The notes under the pieces were generated by a model. That model did no database searches, was not told the DNA's origin, and saw only the letters and a list, made by a program, of their open reading frames with translations. The position numbers were made by a program, and so were the translations under genes. Below are positions 1 to 4,882 of a DNA stretch of 5,472 nt, in pieces; within the stretch, counting starts at the first letter, position 1; the number at the start of each line of letters is the position of its first letter. The stretch is from contig DUSJ01000146.1 in the NCBI GenBank assembly GCA_012842645.1, positions 1-5,472 on the forward strand. Reading direction: 5' to 3'. The DNA comes from Clostridiaceae bacterium (GTDB lineage Bacteria; Bacillota; Clostridia; DSM-8532).

Positions 1-414
1 GGCATTGAAACTGTCGTCCTGATTCATCCTCATGTCAAGGGGCGCGTCGTGCTGGTAAGAGAATCCCCGTTCCCCTTCGTCAAGCTGATGGGATGAAACT
101 CCCAAGTCAAGCAGAATACCGTCAACCGATTCTATCTTTTGTACCTCCAACACTTCTCTTATGTTTTCAAAGTTCGTATTCTCAATAACGACTTTTGCTT
201 TTGTATCTATTTCTGAAAGCCTGCATTCCGCGGCTTTGACAGCGTTTTTGTCCTGGTCCAGGCCTATCAGCGTGCCTTCTGGTCCAAGTCGCCTGAGTAT
301 CCCGGCCGAATGACCCCCTCCGCCCAGGGTACAGTCCACGTATACTCCGTCAGGGCGGACAGCAAGGAATTCTATGCACTCCTCAAGCATGACGGGTTTG
401 TGCTCAAACCCCAT
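1..414 (-). CDS. rsmH: 16S rRNA (cytosine(1402)-N(4))-methyltransferase RsmH, N-terminal part (cut by window edge)
   Basis: RsmH (MraW) uses S-adenosylmethionine to methylate N4 of C1402 in 16S rRNA, in the decoding region of the small subunit; it is cytoplasmic. The frame runs 138 codons from ATG at 414 to the window edge without a stop. The family is about 310 residues, so a little under half is present. Visible motifs are the SAM-binding glycine loop VDCTLGGGGHS (residues 26-36), LIGLDQD (49-55) closing the next strand, DGILLDLGVSSHQLD (98-112), and GFSYQHDAPLDMRM (117-130), all hallmarks of RsmH. The ATG at 414 is supported by GAGG at 423-426 with 8 bases of spacing. It lies 18 bases after the mraZ stop, in the same frame, so the two genes are almost certainly one transcript. 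Nothing looks broken. The identification is very secure. Confidence 0.97.
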   Translation of the reverse strand, partial: MGFEHKPVMLEECIEFLAVRPDGVYVDCTLGGGGHSAGILRRLGPEGTLIGLDQDKNAVKAAECRLSEIDTKAKVVIENTNFENIREVLEVQKIESVDGILLDLGVSSHQLDEGERGFSYQHDAPLDMRMNQDDSFNA

Positions 415-432
415 AACAGTTTCCTCATTCCA

Positions 433-855
433 TTAAAAATCAATGTTCAGCGATTCGAGTTTTCCTTCGATGTCCTCCTCGTCAGCTTCCATGAAGTTCT
501 CTGCGCTCCATATCTCGATGCGGCTGACCATGCCGATGAATACTACATCCTTCTTAAGTTCGGCTTTTTCTCTCAGTTCGGATGGAATAAGGATGCGGCC
601 CTGGCTGTCCATATCACAGTTGACAGCATTGGAGCAGAAATACCTGATTATGGCACGGCTGTCTTTCCTCGAGGTAGGAAGCTGCTGAAGTTTCTCGACG
701 AATTTCTTCCATTCTTCCATTGGGTAGATGTAAAGACTTTTTTCCTCGGAGCCCCTGGTGAGGACGAAGCGGCCTTCAAGGTCGGCACGGAACGCGGCAG
801 GCACAAACACACGACCTTTTTGGTCCAGTGAGTTTGTATATTTGCCTATCAGCAA
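433..855 (-). CDS. mraZ: Transcriptional regulator MraZ, TTG start
   Basis: MraZ is a DNA-binding protein of the SpoVT-AbrB fold that forms ring-shaped oligomers, binds direct repeats upstream of its own operon and usually represses the dcw cluster. This 140-residue protein has the normal family length (about 140-150) and two tandem half-domains. Each carries the DxxGR signature: DQKGR at 11-15 and DSQGR at 83-87, the latter followed by ILIP. The start is TTG at 855. It is preferred because the encoded MLIGKYTNSLDQKGR aligns end to end with the conserved MraZ N-terminus, a full AGGAGGTGA ribosome site sits 6 bases upstream, and the next methionine (residue 46) would remove half of the first domain. 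It is first in the unit, with rsmH 18 bases downstream. Promoter and boxes just upstream (868-932) point to autoregulation. The acidic C-terminal tail after about residue 120 is unremarkable. Confidence 0.97.
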   Translation of the reverse strand: MLIGKYTNSLDQKGRVFVPAAFRADLEGRFVLTRGSEEKSLYIYPMEEWKKFVEKLQQLPTSRKDSRAIIRYFCSNAVNCDMDSQGRILIPSELREKAELKKDVVFIGMVSRIEIWSAENFMEADEEDIEGKLESLNIDF

Positions 856-861
856 TTCCGG

Positions 862-870
862 TCACCTCCT
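862..870 (-). promoter_or_regulatory. Ribosome binding site of mraZ (decides the TTG start)
   Basis: AGGAGGTGA is a near-perfect complement to the 3' end of 16S rRNA. It ends 6 bases before TTG at 855, which justifies the non-ATG start. Its first two bases (869-870) are also part of the third MraZ box. Confidence 0.9.
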
Positions 871-897
871 CCACTATCCTCCACTTCGCTCCACTTT
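868..897 (-). promoter_or_regulatory. MraZ-box operator: three tandem 10-bp direct repeats
   Basis: Read on the minus strand there are three abutting 10-mers: AAAGTGGAGC (897-888), GAAGTGGAGG (887-878) and ATAGTGGAGG (877-868). All share the core AGTGGAG at an exact 10-bp period. MraZ proteins are known to bind short direct repeats of this kind in front of mraZ (GTGG-type cores, AAAGTG in mollicutes). The period of about one helical turn puts every core on the same DNA face. The array starts at the predicted transcription start and runs into the ribosome binding site, so bound MraZ should block initiation or early elongation. Repeats and spacing are seen directly; MraZ binding is inferred from family and position. 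Confidence 0.88.
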
Positions 898-903
898 ACT
901 TGT

Positions 904-932
904 ATTCTAACCCTAATATCGACACTCGTCAA
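904..932 (-). promoter_or_regulatory. SigA-type promoter of mraZ-rsmH
   Basis: The -35 is TTGACG (932-927), the spacer is 17 bases, and the -10 is TAGAAT (909-904). Each hexamer matches the vegetative consensus at 5 of 6 positions. The predicted +1 is A at 897, giving a 5' leader of about 42 bases and placing the MraZ boxes at +1 to +30. The promoter lies just downstream of the terminator at 960-987, so the dcw genes are insulated from rodA readthrough. Confidence 0.85.
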
Positions 933-959
933 CCCCTCTGTTAATAATGCATTGGCAAT

Positions 960-987
960 AAAAAAAAGGCGTTCTGCGATGAACGCC
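960..987 (-). terminator. Rho-independent terminator downstream of rodA
   Basis: On the minus strand a perfect 7-bp stem, GGCGTTC/GAACGCC (987-981 with 974-968, 6-base loop), is followed at once by eight T residues (967-960). There is no T run on the other side, so it acts only on minus-strand transcripts. It lies about 150 bases after the rodA stop and 28 bases before the mraZ -35, so it closes the rodA transcript. Confidence 0.9.
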
Positions 988-1016
988 TACCCCCCATTAT
1001 CCGGGTTCCCGGAAGC

Positions 1017-1036
1017 AAGTACAATATATTGTACTT
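1017..1036. repeat. Perfect 20-bp palindrome in the rodA-mraZ intergenic region
   Basis: AAGTACAATATATTGTACTT is a perfect inverted repeat with no central mismatch. It could be a dimeric regulator's operator, or in RNA a hairpin with an 8-bp stem and a UAUA loop. It contains TACAAT, with TTGTAT 17 bases upstream on the minus strand (1059-1054), so it might overlap a weak promoter. No T run follows, so it is not itself a terminator. A smaller CCGGG-TT-CCCGG inverted repeat lies beside it at 1001-1012, and another, ATTTTGT-A-ACAAAAT, at 1110-1124. The rest of 988-1134 is AT-rich with no supportable gene. Confidence 0.6.
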
Positions 1037-1134
1037 CATACTCAATGTTAATACAAAATATACTGAAACTTAATTTATCGTAAATGTAAGCTGTAATCAA
1101 GTTATTGATATTTTGTAACAAAATTTTAATAATC

Positions 1135-2265
1135 TCAGGCTTCAAACATGGGCCGCTGCCGCCTCATGGAAATATTGGCTATTATTCCTACCGCTATGTA
1201 ACTGACAATGACCGACGATCCCCCGTAGCTGATGAACGGCAGGGGTATGCCTGTAACCGGGAGCATGCGGAGGTTCATCCCCACGTTCTCGACAAAATGG
1301 AAAAAGAACATCGCCATAAGGCCGATAACGGTATACGATCCGAACTTGTCCCTGGCAAACCTGGAAACATACAGGCATCTGAGCAGGAGCACCACGAACA
1401 GCAGGATAAGAAATGAAGCCCCGATAAATCCCCATTCCTCGCCGATCACCGCGAAGATGAAGTCTGTCTCGGCCTCAGGGACGAGTCTTGCAGCCTTTTC
1501 AGTACCTTTCTCCACGCCGGTCAGCATCCCCGAGCCTATGAAACGTATTGCCATACGGACCTGGTAGTCGGTCGACCTGGCGTAGGCCTCCGGGTTGAAG
1601 AAAGAGAGTATGCGGTTTATCTGGTACTCGTCGAATACCTTTTCCAGGACGCTGAACCACAGGACCGGCAGGGTTATCACCAGCACGGCAAGGCATGCCA
1701 GGATTATCCTGTATTTGATGCCGAATACGAATATCATGCAGGCAAGCATGAAAACATACACGATCGACGTGCCGAAATCAGGCTGGAGCAGGACCAGGCC
1801 GACAAGCAGGCCCGCGGAAACTGACAGCCATATGTAATTCAATCCTCCATTGCCCTGTTTTATCTTTTCGAGGAAAAAAGCCGCTATTATAGCCAGCGTC
1901 ACCTTGCCAAGCTCCGAGGGCTGGAAGGATACCGGCCCGAGGGCAAGCCATGCCTGGCTTCCGGTCTCTTCTTTCCCCGTGCCTATGATCAGGACCAGCA
2001 CCAGCAGCAGTACTGTCCCTATGAATATCAGAGGGCTCAGCAGCCTGATGTCCTTGTAATCCACCAGCATTATAATCACCATGCAGACCATCCCGATTAT
2101 GGACGCTATTAGCTGTTTTTTGAACAGCGACGGCTGGTTCAGATGGGATGCCACGCTTTTCATGGCGATCAGGCCAAGGACATTCAGCACCATGGCTGTC
2201 ACGATCACAATCCAGTCTATGTTCCTTATAAGCGATGGGCCTTTGTTTTCTTCAATTGATACCAT
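1135..2265 (-). CDS. rodA: RodA-like SEDS peptidoglycan glycosyltransferase
   Basis: SEDS proteins polymerise lipid II into glycan strands at the membrane, working with a class B penicillin-binding protein; RodA serves elongation and FtsW division. The protein has about ten hydrophobic segments and all family landmarks. In numbering from the longer ATG at 2274, these are GSQAWLALGPVSFQPSE (105-121, including the conserved Trp 109), LLQPDFGTS (162-170), TDFIFAVIGEEWGF (270-283, with Asp 271 at the catalytic position) and GIPLPFISYGGSS (342-354). At 379 residues it matches RodA (about 390). The ATG at 2265 (376 residues) is preferred because AAGGA lies 8 bases before it, whereas AAGG abuts the ATG at 2274. 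YQINRILSFFNPEA and the short N-terminus look more RodA than FtsW. The segment before TDFIF (GTEKAARLVPEAE) diverges from both, so RodA versus FtsW/SpoVE is less sure than SEDS. It probably has its own promoter at 2311-2340. Confidence 0.93.
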   Translation of the reverse strand: MVSIEENKGPSLIRNIDWIVIVTAMVLNVLGLIAMKSVASHLNQPSLFKKQLIASIIGMVCMVIIMLVDYKDIRLLSPLIFIGTVLLLVLVLIIGTGKEETGSQAWLALGPVSFQPSELGKVTLAIIAAFFLEKIKQGNGGLNYIWLSVSAGLLVGLVLLQPDFGTSIVYVFMLACMIFVFGIKYRIILACLAVLVITLPVLWFSVLEKVFDEYQINRILSFFNPEAYARSTDYQVRMAIRFIGSGMLTGVEKGTEKAARLVPEAETDFIFAVIGEEWGFIGASFLILLFVVLLLRCLYVSRFARDKFGSYTVIGLMAMFFFHFVENVGMNLRMLPVTGIPLPFISYGGSSVIVSYIAVGIIANISMRRQRPMFEA

Positions 2266-2310
2266 ATCGTACATCCTTACCGGTCATTGTTGTTTCGTGC
2301 CAAACAATGT

Positions 2311-2340
2311 AATATAGCGGCTGTGGCTGAAATTTGTCAT
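2311..2340 (-). promoter_or_regulatory. Probable SigA-type promoter of rodA
   Basis: ATGACA (2340-2335), an 18-base spacer and TATATT (2316-2311) each match the vegetative hexamers at 5 of 6 positions. The predicted start near 2304 gives a leader of about 40 bases. A 7-bp inverted repeat, CATTGTT/AACAATG (2285-2291 and 2303-2309), lies at the predicted start and could be an operator or leader hairpin. rodA may also be reached by readthrough from lgt, since no terminator is visible in the 88-base gap. Confidence 0.5.
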
Positions 2341-2353
2341 CCTGATCGCCGCT

Positions 2354-3469
2354 TTATTTTTCATCAGCCTCCCCGGTCGGCTCGTTGTTATCCGGAGCTG
2401 TTTCTGCAATGTTTTCGGAACCGGCTGTTTCAGCATCGTCAGCTCCATGAGCAGCTGTTTCGTCGCTGCCGGAATCAGCTGATCCTGTGTAGTCAGAGCC
2501 AGTTGCAGCAGTATCGGCGTTCCCTGTTTCCGATATCTCATCGGTTGCCCCGGATGCTGCTTCCTCGGCTTTCAGCTTTTCAAGGACCTCGGCATATGCG
2601 CTGGGCTCGGCTTCCTCCTCCACGGTTTCAGCCATCTGGCTGCGTTTGACAAGGTACATGAGCCAGATAAGCGCGCCTATGAACACCACTGCCGAGAAAA
2701 CCTGGTTGTACCGGATATTGCCCGTACCGAATTCGTCCGCCCTGAGGAATTCAAGGAGGAAACGGATAAGGCCGTAGCCCATGAGGTAAGAGGCCAGCAC
2801 GCTGCCCTTTACCTTCCTGTTCCTGCGTATGCGCAGAAGGATTATGAATAATATTATATTCAGCAAGGATTCATATAAAAATGTCGGATGTACGGGGTCA
2901 TTGCCTATGGTGCTGCCCGTCATACCCCAGGGGAGTTTAGTGACTTTTCCGTACATCTCCTGGTTTACAAAGTTGCCCCACCGTCCGATGGCCTGGGCAA
3001 GGGGAAGGTATACGCATGCGAAATCGCAGAAGTCAAGCATGTCAATCTTTCTCCAGCGGGAGAAGATATATACCGAAATGATGCCTCCTATAATCGCCCC
3101 ATATATGGAAAGGCCGCCTTCCCAGATCTTGAAGATGCTCAACAGGTTGTTTTTGTAAAAGCTCCAGGAGAATATCACATAGTACAGCCTGGCACATATA
3201 ACGGATATGGGCAGGGCGATGATGAACATGTCAATGATATCGTCGTCCTTTATCCCGAATTTTTTACTCTGCCTCATGGCCAGCGTCAGCGCCGCTATTA
3301 TGGCAAGAGCGATTATCACCCCGTACCAGTGGACGCTCAGGGTGGTGCCGAAAATGTTCGGTATCAGGACCGGATTGACGGTAAACTTCTTTAAAAAATC
3401 AATCCCAAGGTTGGGAAAACCGATCCACGGCCCTTCAAAAACATCGAGAATATCGATAATATTTTGCAT
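2354..3469 (-). CDS. lgt: Prolipoprotein diacylglyceryl transferase Lgt with a long acidic C-terminal tail
   Basis: Lgt moves diacylglycerol from phosphatidylglycerol onto the lipobox cysteine of prelipoproteins, the first step of lipoprotein maturation in the cytoplasmic membrane. From ATG at 3469 the protein is 371 residues. Motifs: HWYG (47-50), WEGGLSIYG (116-124), the Lgt signature GRWGNFVNQEMYG (162-174), HPTFLYES (194-201) and EFLRAD (240-245). These sit among about seven membrane segments, the last ending near 274. Residues 279-371 are a hydrophilic tail rich in Glu, Asp, Ala, Thr, Ser and Gly; usual Lgt proteins end at about 260-290 residues. A longer frame begins at ATG 3487, but GGAGGAGG at 3478-3485, 8 bases before ATG 3469, lies inside that extension and marks 3469 as the real start. 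The spacer upstream may hold a promoter; rodA follows 88 bases later. The function is secure; the tail's role is unknown. Confidence 0.96.
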   Translation of the reverse strand: MQNIIDILDVFEGPWIGFPNLGIDFLKKFTVNPVLIPNIFGTTLSVHWYGVIIALAIIAALTLAMRQSKKFGIKDDDIIDMFIIALPISVICARLYYVIFSWSFYKNNLLSIFKIWEGGLSIYGAIIGGIISVYIFSRWRKIDMLDFCDFACVYLPLAQAIGRWGNFVNQEMYGKVTKLPWGMTGSTIGNDPVHPTFLYESLLNIILFIILLRIRRNRKVKGSVLASYLMGYGLIRFLLEFLRADEFGTGNIRYNQVFSAVVFIGALIWLMYLVKRSQMAETVEEEAEPSAYAEVLEKLKAEEAASGATDEISETGNADTAATGSDYTGSADSGSDETAAHGADDAETAGSENIAETAPDNNEPTGEADEK

Positions 3470-3477
3470 ATCAATAA

Positions 3478-3485
3478 CCTCCTCC
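3478..3485 (-). promoter_or_regulatory. Ribosome binding site of lgt (decides the start)
   Basis: GGAGGAGG, 8 bases upstream of ATG 3469. It overlaps the coding frame that would result from ATG 3487, which argues that the six extra residues are not translated. Confidence 0.85.
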
Positions 3486-3506
3486 ATTTTGGGTCTCCCC
3501 CTTTAT

Positions 3507-3540
3507 TGCAAAAGGCGCACAGGGAACGGTTCCCCTGTGC
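3507..3540 (-). terminator. Hairpin between ymfH and lgt: weak terminator or attenuator
   Basis: On the minus strand GCACAGGG (3540-3533), an 8-base loop and CCCTGTGC (3524-3517) form a perfect 8-bp stem, followed by GCCTTTTGC. The T run is only four bases and starts three bases after the stem, so termination is probably partial. It could end the peptidase transcript or, if the promoter at 3572-3580 is used, attenuate lgt. On the plus strand the unit (stem plus GGGAACGGTTC) resembles palindromes dispersed in many Clostridia and Bacillus relatives, so it may instead be one copy of such a repeat. Confidence 0.5.
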
Positions 3541-3571
3541 AGTTATATTTCTCTGTCTGAACCCTTCTTAC

Positions 3572-3580
3572 ATTTTATCA
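3572..3580 (-). promoter_or_regulatory. Possible extended -10 promoter for lgt
   Basis: TGATAAAAT gives an extended -10 (TG-n-TAAAAT, with the hexamer at 3577-3572). No good -35 hexamer is seen 16-18 bases upstream. The start would be near 3565, with a leader of about 97 bases carrying the hairpin at 3517-3540. This is a single-motif match in an AT-rich spacer, so it is only a candidate. Confidence 0.3.
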
Positions 3581-3607
3581 TGTTTATTGCCATCCTGCCC
3601 GATATTT

Positions 3608-4882
3608 TTACAGCGGATTTATGACCGACAACGCAGCAGGATTGCTTAAAACCTCGCCGGCCACCTTGTTAATATAACCGGCATCCATTTCCTCGTACGC
3701 CCTGATCTCATCAAATAATCCAGTCCCGTTGAAATAGGAGTCAAGCATCTCGCGGGCGATATACTCCACCGAATTCAGGCTGCGGATGAAAAGACCTTCC
3801 TGGGATTTCCTTACCCTGTTGAAATCATCGTCTCTGATCCCCTTCGATGCTGCTTCTTTCAGGGCATCGGCGATGATCGCGGCAGCCTTTTCCGGGTTGG
3901 GAGACTGGCCTCCCCATACCATGTAACCGTAACTGGTGGTCAGGGAAACCTCGCACCTGAACGAATCGTTGATTAGGCGTTCGCTGTACAGCCGATCATA
4001 AAGCTCCGAGCTCCTGCCCATGATGGAATATAGCAATATTGAAAGAGCGGCACGCCTTTTAAGAAGCTCATAGCCTTCTGCCCTTACGTTGTCCTTGATG
4101 CCCATGTTGAACAAGGGCATCGATACGGCAAGCTTCTGCTCCGCATATTCCCTGTTAAGCCTTTCCGGCTCGTCAGGGTATTTTTTCTCGACTTTGCCCC
4201 TGTCTTTAAATTTTATCATGTCATTAGCTATTGAAAACACTGCTTCCGGGTCGAGGTCCGCCACCGCGGTTACTACCATGTTTGAGGGAGAGTAGAAGGT
4301 GTTGTAGCAGTCGTAAAGAAGCTCCCTGGTGATTTTAGCTATGCTTTCCACCGACCCGGCTATCTCCAGCTTGACAGGATGTTTAACATAAAGGCAGTCC
4401 AGCAGGTTGAAGAAGACCCTCCAGTCGGCGTTGTCCCTGTACATCATGATTTCCTGGCCTATGATGCCTTTCTCCTTCTCGACGCTTTCGTCGGTGAGGA
4501 AGGGCTTCTGCACGTAGTCGAGGAGCATCCTGAAGTTTTCCTCGAACAGGTCGGTGCAGGAAAAATAGTAGACGGTCTGGTTAAATGACGTGAAGGCATT
4601 CGGCGACGCGCCAAGCCTTGAGAACTTGTCCAGCATGTTCCCGTCTTCCTGTTCGAACAGCTTATGTTCAAGGAAGTGGGCGATCCCGTCAGGAACCTCG
4701 ATCTCGCCTGCCCGTCCGGGCACCTTGAACACATTGTCCATGGAACCGTAGCTGGTCCCGAACATGGCGGTTTTTTTATAGTAATCAGGCTTCTTCACGT
4801 AAAGCACTTTCAGGCCTGTTTCATGCTCGTATTCGTATATGGTTTCACCAAGTCTTTCAGATGTAATGGTACGGTAATTCAT
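3608..4882 (-). CDS. ymfH: M16 family zinc peptidase, YmfH-like (catalytic member of a pair)
   Basis: This is a complete 424-residue M16B-type metallopeptidase with no signal peptide, so probably cytoplasmic. The inverted zinc motif HFLEH (residues 69-73) supplies two His ligands and the catalytic Glu 72. Downstream Glu 137 and Glu 144, seven apart in EKEKGIIGQE, match the spacing of the conserved Glu pair in pitrilysin-type enzymes, so the active site looks intact. NAFTSFNQTVYYF (95-107) and YSPSNMVVTAVADL (197-210) are also family-typical. In the C-terminal domain, LYDRLYSERLINDSF (294-308) lacks the Arg/Tyr pair used by M16 enzymes to hold substrate. ATG at 4882 has AGGAGG 7 bases upstream and overlaps the upstream peptidase stop as ATGA, so the two are translationally coupled. 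Length and motifs fit B. subtilis YmfH. The physiological substrate is not known; the symbol is by resemblance. Confidence 0.9.
   Translation of the reverse strand: MNYRTITSERLGETIYEYEHETGLKVLYVKKPDYYKKTAMFGTSYGSMDNVFKVPGRAGEIEVPDGIAHFLEHKLFEQEDGNMLDKFSRLGASPNAFTSFNQTVYYFSCTDLFEENFRMLLDYVQKPFLTDESVEKEKGIIGQEIMMYRDNADWRVFFNLLDCLYVKHPVKLEIAGSVESIAKITRELLYDCYNTFYSPSNMVVTAVADLDPEAVFSIANDMIKFKDRGKVEKKYPDEPERLNREYAEQKLAVSMPLFNMGIKDNVRAEGYELLKRRAALSILLYSIMGRSSELYDRLYSERLINDSFRCEVSLTTSYGYMVWGGQSPNPEKAAAIIADALKEAASKGIRDDDFNRVRKSQEGLFIRSLNSVEYIAREMLDSYFNGTGLFDEIRAYEEMDAGYINKVAGEVLSNPAALSVINPL

Noticed and set aside
310..831. Plus-strand open frame of 173 codons across mraZ and rsmH
   Set aside because: It is antisense to two strongly recognised genes, shows no family motifs and has no convincing ribosome site. 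It is a by-product of the codon use of the opposite strand.
1001..1012. CCGGGTTCCCGG as part of a tRNA T-arm
   Set aside because: No acceptor, D or anticodon arms surround it; it is just a 5-bp inverted repeat with a 2-base loop.
2284..2300. TGGCAC on the minus strand in the lgt-rodA gap, as the -24 of a sigma-54 promoter
   Set aside because: The required TTGC-type -12 element is missing at the correct spacing (GAAACAACAA follows), and a SigA-type promoter fits better.
2888..3394. Plus-strand open frame of 168 codons inside lgt
   Set aside because: The minus strand here encodes all the conserved Lgt motifs. The plus-strand product looks compositionally arbitrary and has no recognisable domain.
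3470..3607. T-box or other known riboswitch before lgt
   Set aside because: There is no T-box GGUGG/ACCGCG sequence and no other aptamer core I recognise; only a single hairpin is visible.
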